The notes under the pieces are model-generated. The model did not search any database. It worked only from the letters and a program-made list of their open reading frames with translations, and was not told where the DNA came from. Source: Aeromonas bestiarum (lineage in GTDB: Bacteria; Pseudomonadota; Gammaproteobacteria; Enterobacterales; Aeromonadaceae). Taken from it: a stretch of DNA of 64,000 bases. Made by a program: the position numbers and the translations under genes. How positions within the stretch are numbered: position 1 is the stretch's first letter; each line of letters begins with the position of its first letter. The stretch covers positions 17,056-81,055 of the forward strand of contig NZ_CDDA01000020.1 in NCBI RefSeq assembly GCF_000819745.1, given 5' to 3'. Positions 45,908 to 57,243 of the stretch are shown here, one piece after another.

Positions 45908-46486
45908 TCAGAAGGGGATGTCGTCGTCAAAATCCATCGGCGGCTCGTTGTATACCGGCGGTGCAGACTGGGGCTGCTGTGCCGGACGGCCGTATCCACC
46001 TTGCGGCGGCTGCATGTTTTGCTGCGGCGCGGCGGCAGGACGAGCCTGGTTCATTGGCTGCTGGGCGGCTTGTTGTGGCTGACCCCAGTTGCCTTGGGGC
46101 TGACCGCCCATGCTCTGACCTGCGCCGCCTTGCGGACGGCCACCCAGCATCTGCATCACGCCGCTGAAGCTGTCTACCAGCACTTCGGTGGTGTAGCGCT
46201 CCTGGCCGCTCTGATCCTGCCATTTGCGGGTCTGCAGTTTCCCTTCGACATAGACCTGGGAGCCCTTCTTCAGGTACTCGCCAGCCACTTCGGCCAGCTT
46301 GCCCATGAACACCACGCGGTGCCACTCGGTACGCTCTTTCTGCTCGCCGGTCTGCTTGTCGCGCCAGGTTTCAGAGGTGGCCAGGGTGATGTTGGTCACG
46401 GCACCGCCACTCGGCATGTAGCGCACTTCCGGGTCTTGTCCCAGGTTACCGATCAGAATGACTTTATTGATGCCTCGACTGGCCAT
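45908..46486 (-). CDS. ssb: Single-stranded DNA-binding protein
   Basis: A 192-residue SSB. The OB-fold domain (about residues 1-110) starts [23 protein letters not shown] and includes the conserved [27 protein letters not shown] Gln/Gly/Pro-rich linker (about 115-180) and the acidic tail MDFDDDIPF that recruits partner proteins complete it. ATG 46486 is the true start; the upstream extension is not real. In E. coli ssb is divergent from uvrA; here a CsgD/VpsT-like regulator gene lies between them. Intact tail. Confidence 0.98.
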   Translation of the reverse strand: MASRGINKVILIGNLGQDPEVRYMPSGGAVTNITLATSETWRDKQTGEQKERTEWHRVVFMGKLAEVAGEYLKKGSQVYVEGKLQTRKWQDQSGQERYTTEVLVDSFSGVMQMLGGRPQGGAGQSMGGQPQGNWGQPQQAAQQPMNQARPAAAPQQNMQPPQGGYGRPAQQPQSAPPVYNEPPMDFDDDIPF

Positions 46487-46941
46487 AATCTCTCTTCCAC
46501 CCTTATATACCGGCCAGGCCATATGCCCGGACCAATTCAACATATCGTTTGTTTTCTGTCAGATAGGCAGCATCGCTGGACGATACCGTCACTCAAGTGA
46601 TGACTGCACCCGGTTCAGTCGGCCTGCTGGCCAAAGCCCCGCTTTCAGATTTTGCCCGCAATAGTAACAGTTGGCGCGAACGAGCGCACATCTTCCTGCC
46701 CGTTCAGCCTTCACCCAGGGCCTGGACCGAAGGATTAACTTACACGAGGCAGACCTTGGCCAGCGAGCGAGCAGGAACGGCAGGGTGTCTGTGCCCATGG
46801 CGCGATCGCAGCAGGAATGCGGGTTTGCCGCGATGTGACACCCTTTGTCAGCCGTGGCGCCAGCATTCCACCCAAATGGGGGGGTATGGCTAGTCATTTG
46901 TATTGCTTGGGAAATTGGTGAGTTTCAAAGGAGGCACACTT
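46487..46941. other. Upstream region of ssb, no gene recognised
   Basis: Neither strand carries a convincing gene. The open frames are shadows. It should hold the ssb promoter and the promoter for the 47018 gene, but no SOS box was found on the ssb side. Confidence 0.5.
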
Positions 46942-47079
46942 GTGTCTAATACTTTTTTAATGCTGCGCCGATCGAGGGGCTTGGTACTCTCTGCTGCCAA
47001 AAAAAACCATGGCCTGAATGTTCAAGGACGTGCTCTTCATGACCACCCCATATCCCATCGTACTGGTTACCGAAAATAA
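46942..47079 (+). CDS. Possible leader ORF, 45 aa, overlapping the CsgD-like gene
   Basis: AAAGGAGG (46927-46934) lies seven bases before GTG 46942, a better ribosome site than that of the 47018 gene. The frame (start VSNTFLMLRRSRGLVL) runs 45 codons and overlaps the start of the CsgD-like gene in another frame. It may be a translated upstream ORF or a misleading Shine-Dalgarno match. Confidence 0.3.
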   Translation: MSNTFLMLRRSRGLVLSAAKKNHGLNVQGRALHDHPISHRTGYRK

Positions 47080-47677
47080 TGTGCAGGCGGTCAGTTTTCA
47101 GAGCTACCTGACCGAGCAGCTGGCGCTCCCCATACTGCTGGTGAGCATACTGGAAACCCTGCCGCAGCAGGACGAACTCGAGCCGCATCCCTTGTTTCTT
47201 GTCGATCTGGATTACCTCAAGTCGAGCCAGCAGTCGGGTTGGCCACGGGAGATCTCCAGCCGCTTCGGTGAGGCCAACACAGTGTTGCTCAACGCCCCGA
47301 CCAGCACGGATCGGGAGTTGCTGCTGATGTGGCCCCACACCAGCGGACTCTTCTTTCGTCAGGATCCGCTGGATCGGCTGGTGCTCGGCATTCGCAAGGT
47401 GCTGCAGGGGGAGTACTGGATCCCGCGCCACCTGCTGTGCGATCTGGTCAACTACTACCGCAAGGGAGGGGAGCATCACCTGCGCAACCAGACACTGCTG
47501 ACCGTGCGTGAGCAGGAGATCATCCGTTATCTGATGACGGGGGCCTCCAATACCGAGATTGCCGACAGCCTGTTCGTGAGCGAGCACACCATCAAGTCAC
47601 ACCTCTACAACGTGTTCAAGAAGTTGAACGTAAAGAACCGGTTGCAGGCGGTGAGCTGGGCCAAGGAATATCTCTGA
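47018..47677 (+). CDS. LuxR-type regulator, CsgD/VpsT family
   Basis: A 219-residue protein with an N-terminal atypical receiver-like domain (about 1-145) and a LuxR HTH (about 158-215; LTVREQEIIRYLMTGASNTEIA, then TIKSHLYNVFKKLNVKNRLQAVSWA). It aligns with CsgD from its first residue (MFNEV/MFKDV), which fixes the start at ATG 47018. Residues 134-137 are WIPR, at the position of VpsT's W-[FLM]-[ST]-R c-di-GMP-binding motif, where CsgD itself has a Y-F-T-Q variant. It probably controls matrix or curli-like gene expression. It stands between ssb and uvrA, an unusual place. Confidence 0.88.
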   Translation: MFKDVLFMTTPYPIVLVTENNVQAVSFQSYLTEQLALPILLVSILETLPQQDELEPHPLFLVDLDYLKSSQQSGWPREISSRFGEANTVLLNAPTSTDRELLLMWPHTSGLFFRQDPLDRLVLGIRKVLQGEYWIPRHLLCDLVNYYRKGGEHHLRNQTLLTVREQEIIRYLMTGASNTEIADSLFVSEHTIKSHLYNVFKKLNVKNRLQAVSWAKEYL

Positions 47678-47702
47678 AATCGATGGGGATGATGGATAAA
47701 AC

Positions 47703-47718
47703 CTGTCTATTCATCCAG
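47703..47718 (+). promoter_or_regulatory. LexA (SOS) box upstream of uvrA
   Basis: CTGTCTATTCATCCAG matches CTGT-N8-ACAG except for one base. It lies 54 bases before the uvrA start, as expected for SOS induction. Confidence 0.6.
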
Positions 47719-47771
47719 TAGTCTCTATGCCATACTGATTCGCTCTGGTTTGTGTATCGAGCGTGCAAAAG

Positions 47772-50600
<2,829 letters not shown>

Positions 50601-50616
50601 TCGCGGCAGCAATGAG

Positions 50617-50644
50617 ACAAGGGGCCCCGGGCCCCTTGTTTTTT
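50617..50644 (+). terminator. Terminator of uvrA
   Basis: ACAAGGGGC and GCCCCTTGT pair across a CCCGG loop, followed by TTTTTT. Confidence 0.85.
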
Positions 50645-50744
50645 ATGGAAGTGATTCAGTTGCCGCCCCAGGAGGCGGATACTCCATACTTGGTGCAAGA
50701 CAGTTTTCGCTCCCTTGTTTGCCGTCCAAAGGATATTGGCGTTC

Positions 50745-52430
50745 ATGGCTCAACCTTCCCGCTCCATCGATCATTTGCTGGCCTACTCCATGTTTCCCGT
50801 TTGGGCCGGAGCCATCCTGATGCTGCTCATAGTGATCGCCCTGGCCCAGGTGCCGGCGGCGCAGCGAGTCGAGGAGCGGCGGATGAAGGATCACCTGCAG
50901 CGGGTGATCAAGGCGGTACAGGGTGACATCAACGCCATCAATGCCTTCACCCGGGATTGGGGCATCTGGGATGAGAGCTATCGCTTTCTGGCCCACCCCA
51001 ATCAGGCCTATATTCGTTCCAATCTGCTGGTCGATACCCCGATGCGGGATTTCGAACTCAACGTATTGAGCTATATGGATTTGCAGGGGGCCGAGATCTG
51101 GACCCGCACCCTGCTGCCCGAGACGCCAGGCACGGACACGACCCTGCTTCCCTTCTTCCTGGATGACCTCAAGCTGCAGTTGCTGCGTGAATCCCGTCAG
51201 GAGGGGATGCGCAGCCTGAGCGGGGTGAGAGGATCCCAGTGGGGGCCGCTCATCTACTCGCTTCAGCCGGTGACCAACACCCTGGGAAACGCCACACCCA
51301 ACGGTTATCTGCTGGTGACTCGCTGGCTGGATGCTCGCTATCTGCATGATCTGGCCGAGCGTACCGCCCTCTCTTTGACCCTCTCCCAGCCGAAGCCTTC
51401 CGATAACTTCCTCTCCTTCAAGCCACTCAAGCCACAGATGAGCTATCGCCTGGTGGACCTGGGGCTGCAGCGGGTCAGGGGGGAGGGGCTGCTGCTCGAC
51501 AGCAATGGCGACCCCGTGCTGACCCTGATAGTGGAAGACGATCGTGATGTGCTGCAGGGGGCGATGGAGGGGGCTATCTGGACCTTCGTCGGCATGCTGC
51601 TGATCAGCCTGGCCTGCATCTTGATGGCGCTGGCGCGGTTGCGGGCAATCGTACTGGGGCCGGTCAGCGAGCTGGTGAAGGCGCTGCAGAAATTTGGCGA
51701 GAAACAGGACGTGAGCGTGCTGCCGATCATCGACAGCAGCCAGGAGATGGCCCTGCTCAGCCGCAAGTTCCGGGAGATGGCGGCCAAGATCAGCCTGCAC
51801 CACAGTGCCCTGCAGGCGCACTCTTCCAAGATGGAGACTGCCGCCTATACGGATCCGCTGACCCACGCCTTCAACCGGCGCTACCTCGACGAGTGGCTGC
51901 TGAGCCGGGATAACGTCACCGCCGCCAGGATGCTGGTGATCCTGGATCTGGATCACTTCAAGCAGGTCAACGATCGTTTCGGGCACGATATCGGCGATCT
52001 GGTGTTGTGCCAGCTCGCCGAACTGCTGCGCGCCGCCCTCGGTGAGGAGGAGCCACTGATCCGGCTGGGTGGGGAGGAGTTCCTGCTGCTGCTCACGTGC
52101 GAGGAGGCGACACAGGTCGCGAGTCGGGTCGAGCGTTTGCGCCGCAAGATTGCCGAGTACAGATTCGGGCGCGAGGAGGTGCCGCTCAAGATGACGGCGT
52201 CGCTGGGATATTGCAGCTATCCCCTGCACCGGGAACTGGAAGATTCGTTCTGGAATCTCAGCTTCAAACTGGCTGATATGGCGTTATACAGGGCCAAGCA
52301 GGAGGGGCGGGATCGCTGGCGGGGCTACAGTGGGGAGCTGGCCCGGGAGCTATGGGCGCTGAGCCCGGAGCAGATAGTGGCGGGAGAGTGGCTGTCGTGC
52401 CAGACATCCCATGTCGGCCAGCTGGTTTAA
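50745..52430 (+). CDS. Membrane diguanylate cyclase with CHASE4-like sensor
   Basis: A protein of about 561 residues. The N-terminal helix (about 20-40) precedes a periplasmic CHASE4-type domain (about 45-255; INAINAFTRDWGIWDESYRFL is the CHASE4 signature). A second helix (about 275-300), a HAMP-like linker and a GGDEF domain with IRLGGEEF complete it. The I-site is absent. ATG 50745 is preferred over the TTG at 50715, because MAQPSRSIDHLLAYS leads directly into the helix. Signal unknown. It ends convergently with a tiny membrane protein gene, overlapping by four bases. Confidence 0.88.
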   Translation: MAQPSRSIDHLLAYSMFPVWAGAILMLLIVIALAQVPAAQRVEERRMKDHLQRVIKAVQGDINAINAFTRDWGIWDESYRFLAHPNQAYIRSNLLVDTPMRDFELNVLSYMDLQGAEIWTRTLLPETPGTDTTLLPFFLDDLKLQLLRESRQEGMRSLSGVRGSQWGPLIYSLQPVTNTLGNATPNGYLLVTRWLDARYLHDLAERTALSLTLSQPKPSDNFLSFKPLKPQMSYRLVDLGLQRVRGEGLLLDSNGDPVLTLIVEDDRDVLQGAMEGAIWTFVGMLLISLACILMALARLRAIVLGPVSELVKALQKFGEKQDVSVLPIIDSSQEMALLSRKFREMAAKISLHHSALQAHSSKMETAAYTDPLTHAFNRRYLDEWLLSRDNVTAARMLVILDLDHFKQVNDRFGHDIGDLVLCQLAELLRAALGEEEPLIRLGGEEFLLLLTCEEATQVASRVERLRRKIAEYRFGREEVPLKMTASLGYCSYPLHRELEDSFWNLSFKLADMALYRAKQEGRDRWRGYSGELARELWALSPEQIVAGEWLSCQTSHVGQLV

Positions 52431-52552
52431 CGGGTCAGCATTAATAGCGCCATGCCGAGAATGAATCCCAATAAAATAAACAGGAAGGATCCTATGCCCC
52501 ATATGGCCGCCAGAATGGCGATGATCTTTTCCCGTCTTGTTTGTTCTTTCAT
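52427..52552 (-). CDS. Small single-pass membrane protein, 41 aa
   Basis: ATG 52552 opens a 41-codon minus-strand frame. It starts MKEQTRREKIIAIL, then a hydrophobic helix of about 28 residues with glycines (WGIGSFLFILLGFILGMALLM) and ends LTR. The charged N-terminus and single helix are typical of small inner-membrane regulators or holin-like peptides. Its 3' end overlaps the cyclase stop by four bases, convergently. The ribosome site is weak (GCGAAAG). The opposing plus-strand frame looks spurious. Confidence 0.55.
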   Translation of the reverse strand: MKEQTRREKIIAILAAIWGIGSFLFILLGFILGMALLMLTR

Positions 52553-52790
52553 AAACTTTCGCTTACAGCTGCGCTACATTGGCCGCAAAAATACGCTTGT
52601 TGCCAGGATGAAACAACCATTTCTCGCCGTTTAAATCCTCAATAAGATATATTTCAATTGTCTCTTAGTGGGTTTCATATCAGTTCTATATTATCCAATT
52701 CATTGTTATATAGGTAATTTTTCTTTGTTTTTGCGGTTTGCAGGCAGGGTCGAAAGCTGCTGTACACATCTATCTATTTATTGGTAACGT

Positions 52791-52832
52791 TTGAGCTAAA
52801 TCAATAACTCTGCATTCACATCCCTTTATAGT
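52791..52832 (+). promoter_or_regulatory. FNR-like box and -10 element of ompW
   Basis: TTGAGCTAAATCAA (52791-52804) matches the FNR consensus TTGAT-N4-ATCAA at 9 of 10 positions. TATAGT is at 52827-52832. The predicted start near 52839 places the box centre about 41.5 bases upstream, the classic activator position. Confidence 0.7.
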
Positions 52833-52876
52833 TTTCAGGCTTGCAACATAGAACGAAAACTAAAAGGAAAAATGTG

Positions 52877-53488
52877 ATGAAAAAGATCCTTCCGCTGATG
52901 ATCGCAGCCGCACTTGCCTCTCCCGTCGCCATGGCCCACCAGGCCGGCGATATTCTGGTCCGCGGTGGCCTGGCATTTGTCTCCCCTCAAACGAGCAGTG
53001 ACGATGTGCTGGGTACCGGTGAGCTGGAAATTGACAGCAACATGCAGCTGGGTCTGACCCTCTCTTATCTGATCACCGATAACTGGGGTGTCGAGCTGCT
53101 GGCCGCCACGCCTTTCTCCCACTCCGTCTCGACCGCGGGTCTGGGCGAGGTCGCCAAGGTCAAGCATCTGCCGCCGACCCTGATGGCGCAGTACTATTTC
53201 GGTGATGCCAAGAGCAAGGTGCGCCCCTACATTGGTGCCGGTGTGAACTACACCACCTTCTTCGATGAGCAGGGCCGTGGTGCACTGGAAGGCACAGATG
53301 TCAGCGTGGACTCTTCCTGGGGTCTGGCCGGTCAGGTCGGCCTGGACATGGCGATCAATGATCGCTGGTTCGTCAACGCTTCCGCTTGGATCATGGATAT
53401 CGACACCGATGTGCACACAGCCGTGGGCACCATCAAGACCTCCATCGATCCCATGGCCTTCATGTTCGGTGTCGGCTATCGCTTCTGA
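52877..53488 (+). CDS. ompW: Outer-membrane protein OmpW
   Basis: A 203-residue eight-stranded beta-barrel. A signal peptide (residues 1-20, ending PVAMA) is followed by the typical start HQAGDILVRGGLAFVSP and the TLSYLITDNWGVELLAATPF segment. The C-terminus FGVGYRF ends in Phe as required for barrel assembly. OmpW forms a hydrophobic channel for small molecules and is a stress-responsive porin and colicin S4 receptor in E. coli. ATG 52877 follows AAGGAAAA. An FNR-like site upstream predicts oxygen control. Confidence 0.95.
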   Translation: MKKILPLMIAAALASPVAMAHQAGDILVRGGLAFVSPQTSSDDVLGTGELEIDSNMQLGLTLSYLITDNWGVELLAATPFSHSVSTAGLGEVAKVKHLPPTLMAQYYFGDAKSKVRPYIGAGVNYTTFFDEQGRGALEGTDVSVDSSWGLAGQVGLDMAINDRWFVNASAWIMDIDTDVHTAVGTIKTSIDPMAFMFGVGYRF

Positions 53489-53540
53489 TAGGACACAAGG
53501 TTGGCCTCCTCACGGCCTGTACAGCTAAGCACGTCTCTTT

Positions 53541-53565
53541 GGCCCGGCACTGTCCGGGCCCTTTT
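53541..53565 (+). terminator. Terminator of ompW
   Basis: GGCCCGG and CCGGGCC pair across CACTGT, followed by CTTTTA. Confidence 0.8.
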
Positions 53566-53707
53566 ATGCCTGTGCCGGATCCCGCCAATTGTGATCCAAC
53601 CCCATATAGATCAATAAAATAACATCACCCTCCCCTCTATAATTCGCCGCTTGTGCCGATAGTGTCTATGTTCACGTTACCTTCCCCCAATGAGTGAGGA
53701 TGTCTCC

Positions 53708-55687
53708 ATGGGTTTATCTATTGTGCAGCGGATCATCGCCGGATTTGTGTTGATGCTGCTGCTGTTGATCCTGCTTGGGGTGATCAGCACCCTGAAGATC
53801 AGGGGTATCAACGACGGCCTGTCGCAGGTCTCAGACCGGGCGACGCCGCTGGTGATTGCGGTGGCAGGCCTGAAAGGCGCTCTGCAAGACAGCAACCGCT
53901 GGGTGCTGGTCTACCGGACCAGTGAGGAAGCGAGCCAGCTGCCGCAACTCGCCAGCCAGTTCAAGGAGCAGCAGGCCCGTTTCAGCCAGCTGAGCCAGGA
54001 GATGGACAAGTTCACCGGCGTGGCGGAGGCCAATGGTCGCTTCCAGCAGGTGGATGGCGCCACCAAACAGTTTTACGGACTGGCGGAGCAGGTGCTCTCC
54101 CAGCACAGCCAATGGGTCAACGCCCTCGATCAACGCCACAAGCTGGAGATTGCCTTCATCCGGCTGGAAGACACCTACCAATGGGCGGCCGATCTGCTGC
54201 TGCAGCAGACCGCCAGCAAGCGTTCCATGCGCAACAAGGCCGAGCTCATCACCTCGGGTATAGCGCGGGATCTGAAAAACATTCGCCGGGCCGATGCCAA
54301 GACAGATCTCAATGAGCTGGAAAAGGTGCTCAGCAAGGACATCGAGATGGCCCGCAAGCGTCTCGACCGGGTGCTGGTCCCCGACGATGTGAAGCAGCGT
54401 TTCGTTTCCAACCTGGATCGCATGCAGGAGCTGGCACTCGGCCAGCAGGGCTTGCTTGCCACCATGCGCAATGCCCAGCAACTGGCGTCATCGCTGCAAA
54501 CCTTGAATCAGCAGCTCGACGCCAGCCTGGTCAACAGCCTGAGCCTGCTCGACGAGATGGGCCAGTCGGCCGGGACCATCGCCAGCCAGAGCCGGACCAC
54601 GGCGGATGATGCGGTCAGCAGTGCCAGCTTCTGGATCCTGATCGTCGCCGCCATCTCGGCCGCGGCGGCGCTCATCATTGGCTACACCACGGCGCGCAGC
54701 ATTCAGCGTCCGCTGCAGATGATCAACAAGGAGCTGAACTACATGGCGGCCGGGGACATGACCCGCCGCATCAACTACCGCAGCAGCTGCGAGTTTGGCA
54801 CCCTCTCCCGCTCCATCGATACCCTGGCCGGCAAGACGGGGGAACTGCTCTCCCAGATCAACGCGGGCTCCCGCCATCTGGTGGATGAGGCGAGTCGCGC
54901 CGCCGAGATCAGCGAGCGCGCCATGTCCCGGGTGCAGGATCAGAAGAGCCAGACCGATCAGGTCGCCGCCGCCATCACTGAGCTGGAGGTCAGTGCCACC
55001 GAGGTGGCCCGCTCCACCGATGGCACCAAGCGGGAAGTGGATCTGGCCGATGACGAGGCCCGCAGCGGTCGCCAGAAGGTGGCCACCACGCGTCGCATCA
55101 CTGAGCAGCTGGCTGGCGCCATGGAAGAGGCCGTCGGCATTACCTACAAGCTGGGCGAGTTCAGCAACAATATCGGCAGCATTCTGGACGTGATCCGCAG
55201 CATCGCCGAGCAGACCAATTTGCTGGCCCTGAATGCCGCCATCGAAGCGGCCCGGGCCGGCGATGCCGGTCGCGGCTTTGCCGTGGTGGCCGACGAGGTG
55301 CGAGCGCTCGCCAACCGCACCCAAACCTCGACCGAAGAGATCCAGGCGATGATCGAGAACCTGCAAAACTCGAGCAAGCAGGTGGTGGAAGTGATGGGTC
55401 GCAGTCAGGAGCAGACCCACAGCTGCGTCGAGCAGACCCGCGAGATGGATCTGGCATTGCAGTCCATCGCCGAGCGGATGACCTCCATCAAGTCGATGGC
55501 GGATCAGGTTGCCCATGCCGCCCAGGAGCAGATCTCGGTCAGTCAGGGCGTTGCCCGCCATATCGCCGGCATTGCCGACGTGGCCTACGAGACTGAGCGG
55601 GAGGCGAGAGAGTCGGCCAGCAGCAGTGAAGTGCTGGCGGATCTGGTCGCCAAGCAGCAGCAATTGATCGCACATTTCAAGGTCTAG
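53708..55687 (+). CDS. Methyl-accepting chemotaxis protein with helical periplasmic domain
   Basis: A 659-residue chemoreceptor. Helix 1 (about 5-27), a long helical periplasmic domain (about 30-300; a HBM/4-helix-like pattern with [21 protein letters not shown]), helix 2 (about 308-330), HAMP, and the signalling hairpin [37 protein letters not shown] 53708 follows GAGGATG. The next gene, a periplasmic binding protein, starts eight bases later, so the receptor may sense a ligand through that protein. No CheR pentapeptide is seen. Confidence 0.92.
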   Translation: MGLSIVQRIIAGFVLMLLLLILLGVISTLKIRGINDGLSQVSDRATPLVIAVAGLKGALQDSNRWVLVYRTSEEASQLPQLASQFKEQQARFSQLSQEMDKFTGVAEANGRFQQVDGATKQFYGLAEQVLSQHSQWVNALDQRHKLEIAFIRLEDTYQWAADLLLQQTASKRSMRNKAELITSGIARDLKNIRRADAKTDLNELEKVLSKDIEMARKRLDRVLVPDDVKQRFVSNLDRMQELALGQQGLLATMRNAQQLASSLQTLNQQLDASLVNSLSLLDEMGQSAGTIASQSRTTADDAVSSASFWILIVAAISAAAALIIGYTTARSIQRPLQMINKELNYMAAGDMTRRINYRSSCEFGTLSRSIDTLAGKTGELLSQINAGSRHLVDEASRAAEISERAMSRVQDQKSQTDQVAAAITELEVSATEVARSTDGTKREVDLADDEARSGRQKVATTRRITEQLAGAMEEAVGITYKLGEFSNNIGSILDVIRSIAEQTNLLALNAAIEAARAGDAGRGFAVVADEVRALANRTQTSTEEIQAMIENLQNSSKQVVEVMGRSQEQTHSCVEQTREMDLALQSIAERMTSIKSMADQVAHAAQEQISVSQGVARHIAGIADVAYETEREARESASSSEVLADLVAKQQQLIAHFKV

Positions 55688-55695
55688 GAGGGCTT

Positions 55696-57180
55696 ATGTC
55701 TAAAAAGTGGATTGGGGCCCTGAGTCTCCTGTTATGTGGTCAGCTGATGGCCAGCGAGCTGGTGATCGAGAGCTGGCGGATCGATGACAAGGCCCTGTGG
55801 GAACAGAAGATCATTCCCGCCTTCGAGGCGGCCCACCCGGGTATCCAGGTGAAATTCAACGGCGTGCAGAACGTCGATTACATGCCGACCCTGTGGGCCA
55901 GCCTGAAGGATGGCAAGGCTGGGGATCTCATCACCTGCCGTCCGTTTGATGACTCCTTGGCTCTGTTCAAGGCCGGTCATCTGGCGGAGCTGACCGAGAT
56001 GTCGGGGATGGAAAACTTCCCGAGTTTTGCCCAGTCGCCCTGGCAGACCGACTCAGGTGCCCAGACTTTCTGCGTGCCCATGGCCTCGGTCATTCACGGC
56101 TTTTTCTATAACAAGAAGATATTCAGTGAGTTGGGTCTGACAGTGCCACAAACCCGCGATGCCTTCTTCGCCGCGCTCGACAAGGTGAAGGCGGATGGTC
56201 GTTATGTGCCGCTGGCCATGAGTGGCTCCGAAAGCTGGGTATCGTCCGAACTCGGTTTTCAGAACATAGGTCCCAACTACTGGAAGGGGGAAGACGGCCG
56301 TCTGGCGTTGATCGGAGGTCAGGAGCAGCTCGACAACCCGCAATACGTCAAGGTATTTGAGGAGCTGGCCCGCTGGCGCCCCTACCTGGGTGAGGGGGGC
56401 GAAAGCCGGGACTATGCCGCCACCAATGAGTTGTTCACCTCCGGCAAGGCCGCCTTCTATGTGGCGGGCTCCTGGGAAATCGCCCCCTTCACCGGCAAGG
56501 TCGACTTTGGTGTCATGCGTCCACCCGTGGCGAAACAGGGAGATGGTTGCTTCTTTACCGATCACACCGACATCGGCATGGGGTTGAACCCGGCCAGCAA
56601 GAACAAGGAGGCTGCCATGGCCTTCCTGCAGTGGCTGACCACCCCTCAGTTTGCCGAGCTCTATACCAACTCGCTGCCGGGGTTCTTCTCCCTCTCCAAC
56701 CACTTCTTCGATGTCACCAATCCGGCGGCGAAGGAGATGATGGAGTGGCGCGATCAGTGTGACTCCACCATACGGGTGGCGACCCAGATCCTCTCCCGTG
56801 GCAAGCCCAAACTGGGCGACGAACTGGCCGAGGTGAGTCAGGCCGTGCTGCTCGGCAAGATGGAGCCCAAGGCGGCGCCCGACCGGCTGGAGCAGGGACT
56901 GAAAGGCTGGTATCCCGCTCATCAGGGCAACAAGGCCAAGGGGCAGGATTGCCAATGTGATGTAGCTGCGCCCCCTGTATCAGCAGTCCCCGCTACCGCA
57001 GAGGCTGGCGCCGTTGCCGCCCCATCCGCGGCGACGCCGGCTGTGACAGCGGCTCCTGCCGTGCCCGTGCCATCGGTGACACCCGCCGCGCCAGCGTCTG
57101 CCGCTGCGGCCCCATTACCTGTGCCATCGGCCGAGGTGGAACAGGCGCTCTCCAACGAGCTGGAGACGCCGCAGCAATAA
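55696..57180 (+). CDS. Family-1 solute-binding protein with a disordered tail
   Basis: A 494-residue exported protein (signal residues 1-19, ending GQLMA) with the sugar-type binding fold: VIESWRIDDKALWEQKIIPAFE, ALFKAGHLAELTEM, AAFYVAGSWEIAPFTGKVDFGVM and a C-terminal lobe helix. Residues from about 420 onwards form an Ala/Pro/Val-rich low-complexity tail (for example PAVPVPSVTPAAPASAAAAP), which is unusual for this family. No permease or ATPase lies next to it, but a chemoreceptor gene immediately precedes it, so it is probably a chemotaxis-dedicated binding protein. Ligand perhaps a carbohydrate, unproven. Confidence 0.85.
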   Translation: MSKKWIGALSLLLCGQLMASELVIESWRIDDKALWEQKIIPAFEAAHPGIQVKFNGVQNVDYMPTLWASLKDGKAGDLITCRPFDDSLALFKAGHLAELTEMSGMENFPSFAQSPWQTDSGAQTFCVPMASVIHGFFYNKKIFSELGLTVPQTRDAFFAALDKVKADGRYVPLAMSGSESWVSSELGFQNIGPNYWKGEDGRLALIGGQEQLDNPQYVKVFEELARWRPYLGEGGESRDYAATNELFTSGKAAFYVAGSWEIAPFTGKVDFGVMRPPVAKQGDGCFFTDHTDIGMGLNPASKNKEAAMAFLQWLTTPQFAELYTNSLPGFFSLSNHFFDVTNPAAKEMMEWRDQCDSTIRVATQILSRGKPKLGDELAEVSQAVLLGKMEPKAAPDRLEQGLKGWYPAHQGNKAKGQDCQCDVAAPPVSAVPATAEAGAVAAPSAATPAVTAAPAVPVPSVTPAAPASAAAAPLPVPSAEVEQALSNELETPQQ

Positions 57181-57198
57181 CCGACAACACCATAAACA

Positions 57199-57223
57199 AC
57201 GGGAGGCATCAGCCTCCCGTTTT
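57199..57223 (+). terminator. Terminator of the chemoreceptor-binding protein operon
   Basis: ACGGGAGGC and GCCTCCCGT pair across ATCA, followed by TTTC. Confidence 0.85.
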
Positions 57224-57243
57224 CATTGCAGCCCGCAGCCGGG

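Noticed and set aside
52452..52634. A 60-codon plus-strand frame after the cyclase.
   Set aside because: The opposite strand carries a better 41-codon membrane protein; the plus frame lacks a ribosome site and composition support.
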